From Prado023 sp964418695 (GTDB lineage: Bacteria > Actinomycetota > Actinomycetes > S36-B12 > CAIYMF01), in NCBI GenBank assembly GCA_964418695.1, contig CAYQMN010000009.1, positions 55,822 to 119,821 on the forward strand: a stretch of DNA of 64,000 bases. The letters are read 5' to 3'. A model generated the notes under the pieces. The model was given only the letters and a program-made list of their open reading frames with translations, was not told where the DNA came from and ran no database searches. Shown here piece after piece: positions 53,038-61,117 of the stretch; position 1 is the first letter of the stretch; the number at the start of each line of letters is the position of its first letter. Both the position numbers and the translations under genes were made by a program.

Positions 53038-53991
53038 TCACCTACCCAGGGCCCGGGAAGCGACGCGGGCGATGCGCGGCCAGTCGTCCATGAAGTCCTG
53101 GCGCACGGCGAGCTCGCGCTGGCGCTCCTGCTCGTGGAGCAGCCCGAGTGCGAAGCCGGTGGAGCCGTCGAACCGCTCGGCCAGCTCCCGGCAGTGCTGC
53201 TGGGCCACGTGGGCGTCCTGATGCTCGCCCAGCAGATCGGTCACGTCGCTGAGAGCCTCGGCCAGATCCTTGGCCTGCGATCCCAGCACGGGCACCACGG
53301 CGTCGACCGCGTAGCGGGCGCGCTTGGCGTGGATCCGGGCGCGGTGCCAGCGGCGCGACGGGGCGTCCATCGTGAGGCGCTCGATGCTGTGGTCCAGCCT
53401 GTGCCAGGCCTGCTGGCAGCGTCGCCGCAGCACCGTGCGCGCGGGCTTGCGGGCGTGCTTGGTGAACGGCGGATCGGCGATGCCCTCGATCAGGTCGTCC
53501 ACGAGCCGCGCGTAGCGCGCCGACTCCAGGGCCTGCACTGCGGCGAGCTGAGCGGCGCGCGACTGCGCCTGCAGGTACGGATCGACCTGCGCGTGGATCA
53601 GCGCGGCGTCGGCCTGGTCCAGCAGGGCGGCATGCTCGTCGAGGCGCGCGAGCTGCACCTCCGCGTCACGGGCCAGGCCCAGCTCGCCGGCGATCCAGCC
53701 CAGCTCGGTGCGCAGCCGGTCCGACCATTCCTTGTCCACCAGCGACTCGAACGCGCCCAGGCCGCTGCGCAGCCGACGGGCGGCCACGCGCATCTGGTGC
53801 ACGGAGTCGGGCAGGTCGGCGCGGACCCGCGCCTCCTGGTGCAGCAGCTTGCGCCCCTGCTGGGCCAGGAACGCGTGCAGCACCTCGCCCGCACTGTCGT
53901 CGGGGCCCACCGCCGGTGGCTCGGGGATGCCCGGCTGAGTGCCGGCCCGATCACCGAGGGCCTGGTGGGCATCCGGATCGTCGTCAGCCAC
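53038..53991 (-). CDS. CHAD domain protein
   Basis: 317 residues. After a short acidic N-terminus, the repeated helical pattern with conserved basic residues (HQMRVAARRLRSGLGAF, WHRARIHAKRARYAVDAV) defines CHAD. These domains bind polyphosphate and localise to polyP granules in other bacteria. The GTG start lies five bases after the ppk1 stop, so it is translated from the same transcript. No CYTH triphosphatase domain is attached, unlike many CHAD proteins. The pairing with ppk1 supports a role in polyphosphate storage. Confidence 0.88.
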   Translation of the reverse strand: MADDDPDAHQALGDRAGTQPGIPEPPAVGPDDSAGEVLHAFLAQQGRKLLHQEARVRADLPDSVHQMRVAARRLRSGLGAFESLVDKEWSDRLRTELGWIAGELGLARDAEVQLARLDEHAALLDQADAALIHAQVDPYLQAQSRAAQLAAVQALESARYARLVDDLIEGIADPPFTKHARKPARTVLRRRCQQAWHRLDHSIERLTMDAPSRRWHRARIHAKRARYAVDAVVPVLGSQAKDLAEALSDVTDLLGEHQDAHVAQQHCRELAERFDGSTGFALGLLHEQERQRELAVRQDFMDDWPRIARVASRALGR

Positions 53992-53996
53992 GGGGA

Positions 53997-56132
53997 TCAG
54001 CCTGCCCGTCGGCGTCCGGCCCCGGTGCGCAGGGCGATCAGGTTCTCCTGGTGGTTCACGCACGGGCGCCCGTCTGCGGCGATCTCGTGCTGCTGCCAGG
54101 TCCCGTCGGGCTGGGCCAGCCAGGCGCTGGTGGTGTCGGCGAAGGCCAGGTCGAACTGCTCGGCCACCTGGTCGGCGTGCTCGGGGCTGAGGCTGACCAG
54201 CACCTCGACCCGGCGGTCCAGGTTGCGGTGCATGAGGTCCGCCGACCCGATCCAGGTCTCGGTCTGCCCGGCGTTGGCGAACTCGTAGGCCCGCGAGTGC
54301 TCCAGGAACCGGCCCAGGATCGAGCGCACGCGGATGTTCTCGCTCATCCCCGGCACGCCCGGGCGGATCGCGCAGATGCCGCGCACCCACATGTCGACCG
54401 GGACACCGGCCTGGGAGGCCCGGTACAGCGCGTCGATGATCGCCTCGTCGACGATCGAGTTGCACTTGAACCGCACCCGCGCCGGCAGCCCCGCGCGGTG
54501 GTTCTCGACCTCCCGCTCGATGCGCTCGATCAGGCCGCTGCGGATCGAGTGCGGGGCGACCAGCAGCCGCCGGTAGGTCGTGTTCATCGAGTAGCCGGAC
54601 AGCACGTTGAACACGTGGCTGACGTCCTCGCCGACCACCGGATCGGTGGTGAGCAGGCCCATGTCCTCGTACAGCCGGGCGGTCTTGGGGTGGTAGTTGC
54701 CGGTCCCGATGTGCATGTACCGGCGCAGCCGGTCGCCGTCGTCGCGGACCACCATGCTCAGCTTGCAGTGGGTCTTCAGGCCGACCAGGCCGTAGACCAC
54801 GTGCACGCCCTGCCGCTCCAGCTTGCGCGCCCAGCTGATGTTGGCCTGCTCGTCGAACCGGGCCTTGATCTCGACCAGCGCCAGCACCTGCTTGCCGGCC
54901 TGCGCGGCGTCGATGAGCGCGTCGACGATGGGGGAGTCGCCCGAGGTCCGGTACAGCGTCTGCTTGATCGCCAGCACCTTCGGGTCGGCGGCGGCCTGCT
55001 CCAGGAAGCGCTGCACGCTGGTGGAGAAGCTGTCGTAGGGATGGTGCAGCAGCACGTCGCGCGAGCGCATCGCCTCCAGCACGTCCGGGGCCGACGCGGA
55101 CTCGACCTCGACCAGCTGCGTGCTGGTCTTGGGCAGGAAGGGCGCGGCCAGCAGATCCTCGCGGTCCAGCCCGACGAACGTCCACAGCCCGGTGAGGTCC
55201 AGCGGGCCGGGCAGGAAGAACACCTCGTCGCGGGTGATGCCCAGCTCGGGCACGAGCAGGTCCAGGACGTAGGGGTCCATCGTCCGCTCGACCTCCAGGC
55301 GGACCGGCGGGCCGAACCGGCGACGCATGAGCTCGCGCTCCAGCGCCTTGAGCAGGTTCTCGGCGTCGTCCTCCTCGACCTCCACGTCCTCGTTGCGGGT
55401 CACCCGGAACGTGTTGTGCTGGAGGATCTCCATCCCCGGGAACAGGTCGGAGAGGTTGGCCGCGATGACCTCCTCGATGGCCACGAACCGCTGGTGGGCG
55501 ACCTGGACGAAGCGCGGCAGGCTCGGCGGCACCTTGACGCGGGCGAACAGCTCGGTGCCGGTGATCGGGTTGCGGACCACCACGGCCAGGTTCAGGCTCA
55601 GCCCGGAGATGTAGGGGAACGGGTGGGCGGGGTCGACCGCCAGCGGCGTGAGCACCGGCAGGACCTTGTCCACGAACATCTGCCGCAGCGCCGCGCCCTC
55701 CTCGGGCGTCGCCTCGTCGTAGCGCAGGATCGCGATGCCCTCGGCCTGCAGCGCGGGCAGCACGCTCTCGTGGAAGCAGGTGGCGTGCCGGTCCATGAGC
55801 TCGTGGGCGTGCACGAGCAGCACTTCGAGCAGCTCGCGCGGCAGCTGCCCGGAGGCCGAGCGGACGGCGATGCCGGCGTCGATGCGGCGCTTGAGGCCGG
55901 CCACCCGGACCATGAAGAACTCGTCGAGGTTCGAGGCGAAGATGGCCAGGAACTTCGCGCGCTCCAGCAGCGGCAGATCCTTGTCCTCGGCCAGCGCGAG
56001 TACCCGCTCGTTGAACGCCAGCCACGACAGCTCGCGGTCGGCGAACCGGTCCGCAGGGAGTTCCGGGAGGGCGCCGGGGTCGGGCTCCGGCAGGTCGCCG
56101 ACCCTCTCCAGTGCGGTGGCGATGTCGGTCAT
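53997..56132 (-). CDS. ppk1: Polyphosphate kinase 1
   Basis: 711 residues. The N-terminal domain has ELSWLAFNERVLALAED and the two phospholipase-D-like C-terminal domains are intact. The autophosphorylated His is in GTGNYHPKTARLYED near residue 478. It reversibly makes long-chain polyphosphate from ATP. The ATG has GAGGAG five bases upstream. A lone GTTCACCCAAC on the minus strand (56190-56200) might be half a PHO box, but no second unit in register is seen. It forms a minus-strand operon with CHAD and the MutT1-like gene. Confidence 0.96.
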   Translation of the reverse strand: MTDIATALERVGDLPEPDPGALPELPADRFADRELSWLAFNERVLALAEDKDLPLLERAKFLAIFASNLDEFFMVRVAGLKRRIDAGIAVRSASGQLPRELLEVLLVHAHELMDRHATCFHESVLPALQAEGIAILRYDEATPEEGAALRQMFVDKVLPVLTPLAVDPAHPFPYISGLSLNLAVVVRNPITGTELFARVKVPPSLPRFVQVAHQRFVAIEEVIAANLSDLFPGMEILQHNTFRVTRNEDVEVEEDDAENLLKALERELMRRRFGPPVRLEVERTMDPYVLDLLVPELGITRDEVFFLPGPLDLTGLWTFVGLDREDLLAAPFLPKTSTQLVEVESASAPDVLEAMRSRDVLLHHPYDSFSTSVQRFLEQAAADPKVLAIKQTLYRTSGDSPIVDALIDAAQAGKQVLALVEIKARFDEQANISWARKLERQGVHVVYGLVGLKTHCKLSMVVRDDGDRLRRYMHIGTGNYHPKTARLYEDMGLLTTDPVVGEDVSHVFNVLSGYSMNTTYRRLLVAPHSIRSGLIERIEREVENHRAGLPARVRFKCNSIVDEAIIDALYRASQAGVPVDMWVRGICAIRPGVPGMSENIRVRSILGRFLEHSRAYEFANAGQTETWIGSADLMHRNLDRRVEVLVSLSPEHADQVAEQFDLAFADTTSAWLAQPDGTWQQHEIAADGRPCVNHQENLIALRTGAGRRRAG

Positions 56133-56269
56133 GGCGGCTCCTCGACGCAGCGCCAGCAGGCGCTATCGGCTGCCTTCCAGTCTACCGGCGTTGGGTGAAC
56201 GGCTCCCCGGTGAGCAGGCTGGTCCGGGACGCTCGAAAACCGCCACGGCACCGGGCGTGCGGGCCTGCC

Positions 56270-56334
56270 GGCGTCCGGCTCACGGCGCCCGGCTCACGGC
56301 GCCCGGCTCACGGCGTCCGGCTCACGGCGTCCGG
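56270..56334. repeat. 14-bp tandem repeat, 4.6 copies
   Basis: GGCGTCCGGCTCAC or GGCGCCCGGCTCAC is repeated head to tail between ppk1 and glnR, with only a C/T change between copies. Copy number is likely to vary between strains. It sits upstream of ppk1 and just past the glnR stop, so it could also mark the glnR terminator region. Nothing else is evident in this 216-base gap. Confidence 0.85.
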
Positions 56335-56348
56335 TGAAGCCGGCCGGG

Positions 56349-57077
56349 TCAGGCGATCGGCTCGCGCAGCGTCGCGGCGGTGGCGGCGTCCACTCCCTCG
56401 TCCTGGCGCGGCGGGACGAACCGGTAGCCGACGTTGCGCACGGTGCCGATGAGCGACTCGTGCTCGGCGCCGAGCTTCGCGCGCAGCCGCCGCACGTGCA
56501 CGTCGACCGTGCGAGTGCCGCCGAAGTAGTCGTAGCCCCAGACCTCCTGGAGCAGCTGCGCGCGGGTGAACACGCGCCCGGCGTGCCCGGCCAGGAAGCG
56601 CAGCAGCTCGAACTCCTTGAAGGTGAGGTCCAGCGTGCGCCCCCGGATCCGCGCGCTGTAGGCGGACTCGTCGACCACCAGGTCGCCCAGCCGGAGCTCG
56701 CCGTCGCCCTCGGCCTCCTCGGCCACCGCGACCCGTCCGATCGCGATCCGCAGCCGGGCCTCCACCTCGGCCGGCCCGGCGGCATCCAGGACCACGTCGT
56801 CGATGCCCCACTCTGCGTTCACCGCGGCCAGCCCCCCCTCGGTCGTGATCAGGATGACCGGGCAGTCCACGCCGGTCTGGCGGATCAGCCGGGTCAGGGC
56901 GCGGATGTGGGCCAGGTCGCGCCGACCGTCGATGAGCAGGGCGTCGGACTTCGGGGCGTCCAGCAGCGCGCTGGCCTCGGCCGGCAGGACTCGGACGTGG
57001 TGGGCCAGCAGCCCCAGCGCCGGGAGCACCTCGCCGGAGGGTCCCAGCGACGCGGTCATGAGAAGCAATCGGCTCAC
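56349..57077 (-). CDS. glnR: GlnR-type OmpR-family response regulator
   Basis: 242 residues from a GTG with GGAGG seven bases upstream. The N-terminal receiver-like domain keeps ALLIDGRRDLAHIRALTRLI but lacks the usual acidic pocket, as in the atypical, non-phosphorylated GlnR. The C-terminal winged-helix domain is highly conserved (LDLTFKEFELLRFLAGHAGR, VFTRAQLLQEVWGYDYFGG, RTVDVHVRRLRAKLG). GlnR is the global nitrogen regulator of actinobacteria. The neighbourhood (thioredoxin, nitrobindin-like gene) matches that of mycobacterial glnR. No cognate kinase is adjacent. Confidence 0.88.
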   Translation of the reverse strand: MSRLLLMTASLGPSGEVLPALGLLAHHVRVLPAEASALLDAPKSDALLIDGRRDLAHIRALTRLIRQTGVDCPVILITTEGGLAAVNAEWGIDDVVLDAAGPAEVEARLRIAIGRVAVAEEAEGDGELRLGDLVVDESAYSARIRGRTLDLTFKEFELLRFLAGHAGRVFTRAQLLQEVWGYDYFGGTRTVDVHVRRLRAKLGAEHESLIGTVRNVGYRFVPPRQDEGVDAATAATLREPIA

Positions 57078-57181
57078 GACGCACCTCCGACCCGGCGAAC
57101 GTCCCGCGCAGCGGGCTTGGTGGCGACGCATCCTACGGCACCTGGGGGAACAAGACGGGCGCGTCCGGTGTTCGGGCACCC

Positions 57182-57802
57182 GTGGAAGGACTGCTGGTGG
57201 CCGTGGGTGCCCTCACCGCCGCATCGGGCTTCGGCCTGTGGCGACGGCACACGGACGGCCGCCTGCGGCCGGTCGCGCAGGCCGATCCGGTAGCCCCCGG
57301 TTCCGCGCCTGCACCCGGCCCTGCGGCCGATCCCGGCTCCTGGGCGGCACCCGGCCCTGCGGCCGATCCGACCGGTCCTCTGGAGGTTCAGGAGGGGGCG
57401 CACGGGCCGCTGACCGCCGACGAGGAGGCGGCCCAGCCGCTGCTGGTCGACGGCGTCCCGATCACGGCCACCGACCACTGCGCGATCCCGGCGTCGCACC
57501 GGCTGGCGGCCGGCGACCTGGGCGCGGCGCTGGGGCAGCGGGCCACGCTCGTGCAGTTCTCCAGCGCGTTCTGCCAGCCCTGCCGCGCCACCCGGGTGGT
57601 GCTGGCCGACGTGGCCCGGATCGTGCCGGGCGTGACCCACGTGGAGATCGATGCCGAGGCCCATCTGGACCTCGTCCGGCGGGTGGACGTCATGCGCACG
57701 CCCACGGTCCTGCTGCTCGACGCGCAGGGCGTGATCCGCACCCGAGCCACCGGAGCCCCGCGCCGCGACGACGTCCTGGCCGCACTGGCCGACATCGTCT
57801 GA
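57182..57802 (+). CDS. Membrane-anchored thioredoxin-like protein (ThiX-like)
   Basis: 206 residues. A short hydrophobic N-terminus (LLVAVGALTAASGFGLW) is a likely membrane anchor, followed by about 80 Pro/Ala-rich residues and then a thioredoxin fold. The active site is FCQPC near residue 131, and RTPTVLLLDAQG supplies the cis-Pro loop. It would catalyse dithiol-disulfide exchange. The homologue in mycobacteria (ThiX) lies near glnR in the same way. It is divergent from glnR, with about 100 bases between starts. Confidence 0.8.
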   Translation: MEGLLVAVGALTAASGFGLWRRHTDGRLRPVAQADPVAPGSAPAPGPAADPGSWAAPGPAADPTGPLEVQEGAHGPLTADEEAAQPLLVDGVPITATDHCAIPASHRLAAGDLGAALGQRATLVQFSSAFCQPCRATRVVLADVARIVPGVTHVEIDAEAHLDLVRRVDVMRTPTVLLLDAQGVIRTRATGAPRRDDVLAALADIV

Positions 57803-57838
57803 CCCAGACCGCCACGCCGGTCGGCCCGGTCGCGCCCC

Positions 57839-58216
57839 CTACTCCGGGTCGCCTGCTCCGTACACCAGGGCCTGGGCGCCGTCGGCGAGGATCTCGGCCA
57901 CGAAGCTGGCCGCGCCCGCGATCCGCACGCCCTCGATCAGGTCGGCCTGGGCCAGCGAGCGCCGCGCCGCGCACTGGGTGCAGACGGTCAGGGTCCCCTC
58001 GGCCAGGATCGCGTCGCGCAGCTCGGCCAACGGCGCCGCGTGCGGCAGCGCGAACGCCTCAGCCGGCCCCGGTGTGGCCAGCAGAGTCGCGTCCCCGGTG
58101 AGCCACATCGAGACCTGGGCGCCGCTGGCCAGCGCGGTCGCCGCGACCGTGAACGCCTGGGAGCACGGCTCGGGATCGGTGGTCGTGCACTTCACGACCA
58201 GGACGCGCGCGGGCAT
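57839..58216 (-). CDS. DsrE family protein
   Basis: 125 residues with the DsrE fold pattern: an N-terminal strand VLVVKCTTTDPEPCSQAFTVA, QVSMWLTGDATLL, and a C-terminal CTQCAARRSL. The CTQC pair might carry persulfide or act in thiol chemistry, but this small actinobacterial group is uncharacterised. It is cytoplasmic. It is convergent with the thioredoxin gene, 36 bases apart, and divergent from the small membrane protein. Confidence 0.8.
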   Translation of the reverse strand: MPARVLVVKCTTTDPEPCSQAFTVAATALASGAQVSMWLTGDATLLATPGPAEAFALPHAAPLAELRDAILAEGTLTVCTQCAARRSLAQADLIEGVRIAGAASFVAEILADGAQALVYGAGDPE

Positions 58217-58257
58217 GGGCTCACCGTAGCCGGGCCCCGGCTCCTACACTCGGGGCC

Positions 58258-58365
58258 GTGGACACCCTGGAGCTGCTCTTCACCGGTTTGCTGGTGCTCG
58301 TCTCGCTGGTCATCGCCTGGTTCTCCGTGTACGTGGTCTACCGGCTCTGGAAGGGTCAGGCCTGA
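58258..58365 (+). CDS. 35-residue single-helix membrane protein
   Basis: A GTG start gives VDTLELLFTGLLVLVSLVIA and then a short WFSVYVVYRLWKGQA tail. This is one transmembrane helix with a positively charged end. It ends two bases before the start of the nitrobindin-like gene, so translation is probably coupled. It was found by reading the intergenic sequence. The regular hydrophobic pattern and the exact spacing make it a credible gene. It could modulate or anchor the product of the next gene. Confidence 0.65.
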   Translation: MDTLELLFTGLLVLVSLVIAWFSVYVVYRLWKGQA

Positions 58366-58367
58366 CG

Positions 58368-58898
58368 GTGCAGGGGGTTCCGGCCGAGCTGGCGCACCTG
58401 TCCTGGCTGATCGGCCGCTGGGGCGGCATCGGCGAGGGTGGCTACCCCACGATGGAGCCGTTCCGCTACGAGCAGGTGGTCGAGTTCGCCACCGACGGCC
58501 GGCCGTTCCTGGAGTACCGCTCGGTCTCCTGGCTGGTCGACGCGGACAACAACCGGATCGAGCCCTCGGCCACCGAGTCCGGCTACTGGCGCCCGCTGCC
58601 CGACAACGGCGTCGAGGTGCTGCTGGCCCACCCGATGGGCTACGTGGAGGTCTGGGTCGGGCGCGTGGAGGTCACCGCGCTGCACGACGCGCGAGTCACC
58701 GGTGCCCGGCTGCAGCTGAGCACCGACGCGGTGGTCCGCACCGAGACCGCGCAGGAGATGAGCGGCGGCCAGCGGCTCTACGGCCTGGTCGAGGGCCGGC
58801 TGCTGTCCACCTTCGACATGGCCGCGCTGGGCCATCCGCTGAGCAACCACCTGGCGATCGCCCTGGACCCGATCGAAGCGGAGCCGACCGGATCGTGA
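58368..58898 (+). CDS. Nitrobindin-like heme-binding beta-barrel (FABP-like family)
   Basis: 176 residues. The N-terminal GxWxGxG motif is seen in IGRWGGIGEGGYPTM, strands such as FLEYRSVSWLVD follow, and the C-terminal LGHPLSNHLA contains the likely heme-ligand His. Related nitrobindins bind ferric heme and act on nitric oxide or peroxynitrite. It is cytoplasmic. It is preceded by a coupled small membrane protein and overlaps fur by four bases (GTGA), so these form an operon. Confidence 0.85.
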   Translation: MQGVPAELAHLSWLIGRWGGIGEGGYPTMEPFRYEQVVEFATDGRPFLEYRSVSWLVDADNNRIEPSATESGYWRPLPDNGVEVLLAHPMGYVEVWVGRVEVTALHDARVTGARLQLSTDAVVRTETAQEMSGGQRLYGLVEGRLLSTFDMAALGHPLSNHLAIALDPIEAEPTGS

Positions 58899-59338
58899 GC
58901 CCCCGCACCGCGCCGGACTGGGACGCGCGCCTGCGATCCGCAGGCCTGCGCAGCACCGGTCAGCGCCGCGCCGTCCTCGCGGCGATGTCCCGGCTGCGGC
59001 ACGCGACGGTCGACGAGCTGGCGGCGGCCCTGCACGAGTCGGCACCCGAGATGAGCCTGTCCACCGTGTACCGCACGCTGGAGACGCTCAGCGAGGTCGG
59101 GCTGGTCCGCCACGCACACCTGCACCACGGCTCGCCGACCTACCACGAGGTCGACGAGGAGCCGCACATCCACCTGGTCTGTCGGGGCTGCGGCTCCGTC
59201 GGCGAGCTGCCCACCGACGTCGCTCGAGGGCTTGGCGAGCGCGCCGAGCAGGTGCTGGGCTTCTCCACCGACCTCACCCACCTGGTGCTGCACGGCTGGT
59301 GCCGGCAGTGCCAGAGCGCCGACGACCCGCCCGCGTAG
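58895..59338 (+). CDS. Fur family transcriptional regulator
   Basis: 147 residues from a GTG overlapping the upstream stop. The winged-helix part has GLRSTGQRRAVLAAM and MSLSTVYRTLETLSEVGLV, the metal-sensing part has HHGSPTYHEVDEEPHIHLVC, and the structural zinc site is formed by CRGC and CRQC. Fur-family proteins sense Fe, Zn, Mn, Ni or peroxide; which one cannot be told here. Its place after a heme-binding protein gene hints at iron or redox sensing. Confidence 0.88.
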   Translation: MSPRTAPDWDARLRSAGLRSTGQRRAVLAAMSRLRHATVDELAAALHESAPEMSLSTVYRTLETLSEVGLVRHAHLHHGSPTYHEVDEEPHIHLVCRGCGSVGELPTDVARGLGERAEQVLGFSTDLTHLVLHGWCRQCQSADDPPA

Positions 59339-59425
59339 TCCGATTCACCGCGCCGAGTGGGCGACATCGCCTTCGCAGGCGAGCCCGCCCGGGAAGCGTC
59401 GCGCCCGCCCGGGTGTTGCCCCCAC

Positions 59426-60457
59426 GTGAGCCTTGCGATCCCCGCCCCCCCGCAGTCCGTGGATGCCCCGGTGCCCTGGCACTACGGAGACCCGCACGCC
59501 GAGCAGCGGGCGCTGGCCGCCGGGCGCGGCGCGGTCGACCTGAGCCATCGCGAGGTCGTCGAGGTGTCGGGCCCGGATCGGCTGAGCTGGCTGCACGCGC
59601 TGACCACCGCGTACCTGCTCGACCTGCCGGCCGGCGCCTCCCGGGTGGTCCTGATCCTCAGCCCGCACGGGCACGTCGAGCACGAGCTGCACCTGGTCGA
59701 GACCGGCGACGCCGTGCTGGTCTCGCTGGAGCCTGGCACCGCCGCCGCGCTGATCGCCTACCTGGACTCGATGCGCTTCCTGACCCGGGTCGACGTGCGC
59801 GCCCGGCCCGACCTGGCCAGCGTGTGGGAGCCGGTCGCCGATCCCGATCCGAGCGGACTGCCGACCTGGGTCGTGCCTGGCGACTATCGCGCCGACGGCC
59901 CGCCGACTCCGGCTGGTGCGGACCGCGGCGGATCGGCGGACCGCTACGTCACCCACCGCCCGGCCGATCTGGTCGGTCGCGAGGTGCTGCTGCCGCGCGA
60001 GCAGGTGGCGGGCCGGGTGGCCGCCTCCGGTGCGCCTGCGGGCACGTGGGCGCTGGAGGCGCTGCGCGTGGCCGCGGCCGTGCCCAGGCTCGGATTCGAG
60101 ACCGACCACCGCACGCTGCCGCACGAGGTCGGCTGGATCGGGGCGGGCGTGCATCTGGCCAAGGGCTGCTACCGCGGCCAGGAGGCGGTGGCGCGCGTGC
60201 ACAACCTGGGCCGCCCGCCGCGCCGGCTGGCGCTGGCGCACCTGGACGGCTCGACCGAGACGCTTCCGGAGCACGGCGATCCGGTGCGCCTGGGCGAGCG
60301 GGTCGTGGGCTGGGTCGGCAGCGCGGCTCGCCACCACGAGCTGGGCCCGATCGCCACGGTCATCGTCAAGCGCGGCGCCGATCCCGAGGCGACGCTGGTC
60401 GTGGACACCACGCAGGGTCCGGTCGCGGCCGGCCAGGAGGTCGTGGTCCTGCCCTAG
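59426..60457 (+). CDS. ygfZ: Folate-binding protein YgfZ
   Basis: 343 residues from GTG. The family signature K-G-C-Y-x-G-Q-E is seen as AKGCYRGQEAVARVHN near residue 250, and the aminomethyltransferase-like fold starts with VDLSHREVVEVSGPDRLSWL. YgfZ uses tetrahydrofolate in maintaining certain Fe-S enzymes. An upstream in-frame ATG at 59357 is possible but adds residues not seen in homologues. It stands between fur and dtd, the standard actinobacterial order. Confidence 0.9.
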   Translation: MSLAIPAPPQSVDAPVPWHYGDPHAEQRALAAGRGAVDLSHREVVEVSGPDRLSWLHALTTAYLLDLPAGASRVVLILSPHGHVEHELHLVETGDAVLVSLEPGTAAALIAYLDSMRFLTRVDVRARPDLASVWEPVADPDPSGLPTWVVPGDYRADGPPTPAGADRGGSADRYVTHRPADLVGREVLLPREQVAGRVAASGAPAGTWALEALRVAAAVPRLGFETDHRTLPHEVGWIGAGVHLAKGCYRGQEAVARVHNLGRPPRRLALAHLDGSTETLPEHGDPVRLGERVVGWVGSAARHHELGPIATVIVKRGADPEATLVVDTTQGPVAAGQEVVVLP

Positions 60458-60496
60458 CCGCAGCGGCGTCCCGGCGCTTCGGGCAGCATGGGCGCC

Positions 60497-60952
60497 GTGC
60501 GAGCACTAGTGCTGCGGGTCGACGGCGCCAGCGTCGAGGTGGACGGCGAGGTGGTCGGCGCGATCGACGGCCCCGGGCTGTGCGTCCTGGTCGGCGTCAC
60601 CCACACCGACACGGCCGACACCGCGCGCCGGCTGGCCGACAAGGTGCACCAGCTGCGGATCTTCGACGGCCCGACGCGGCCCGACGGACGCGTCCCGGAG
60701 GTGAGTGCGCAGGACCTCGGGCTGCCGGTTCTGGTGGTCAGCCAGTTCACCCTCTACGGGCGCGCCGAGAAGGGTCGACGGCCCACCTGGGAGGCTGCCG
60801 CCCCCGGCCCGGTCGCCGAGCCGCTGGTCGACGTGCTGGCCGATCGGCTGTGCGAGCGAGGCGCGCAGGTTGCCCAGGGCCGGTTCGGCGCGCACATGCG
60901 CGTGCAGCTCACCAACGACGGTCCGGTGACCCTGTGGCTGGAACTGGACTGA
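60497..60952 (+). CDS. dtd: D-aminoacyl-tRNA deacylase
   Basis: 151 residues from GTG, aligning with the MRAVVQRV start of homologues; an ATG three codons earlier is the alternative. The catalytic motif SQFTLYG and the second motif (here NDGPVTLWLEL in place of NxGPVT) are both present. It hydrolyses D-amino acids, and glycine mischarged on tRNA-Ala, from tRNA. An Asp replaces the usual Ser or Thr in the second motif, seen also in some actinobacteria. Confidence 0.9.
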   Translation: MRALVLRVDGASVEVDGEVVGAIDGPGLCVLVGVTHTDTADTARRLADKVHQLRIFDGPTRPDGRVPEVSAQDLGLPVLVVSQFTLYGRAEKGRRPTWEAAAPGPVAEPLVDVLADRLCERGAQVAQGRFGAHMRVQLTNDGPVTLWLELD

Positions 60953-60985
60953 GGCTGGGGGCGTCCCGGTGCCAGAATGCCCCCC

Positions 60986-61117
60986 ATGCCTGACGCCCGG
61001 ACGATCCTCACGATGACCGCGACCGGCACCGAGCCCGGCTCGTCGAAGCACGTGGTCGGCGCATCGGGGCGGCCCCCCAGCATCCGTGGGCGGCGAACGA
61101 CGGTGAGGGCCGCCTGA
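60986..61117 (+). CDS. Possible 43-residue leader ORF overlapping asparaginase
   Basis: An ATG opens MPDARTILTMTATGTEPGSS and a basic tail of 23 residues. The stop overlaps the asparaginase start (TGATG). No homologue is known to me and there is no clear ribosome-binding site, so it may be chance; the exact overlap is the only positive sign. Confidence 0.25.
   Translation: MPDARTILTMTATGTEPGSSKHVVGASGRPPSIRGRRTTVRAA

Noticed and set aside
56190..56200. PHO box for ppk1
   Set aside because: Only one GTTCACC unit is present and no second unit lies in 11-base register, so PhoP control is not supported by sequence alone.
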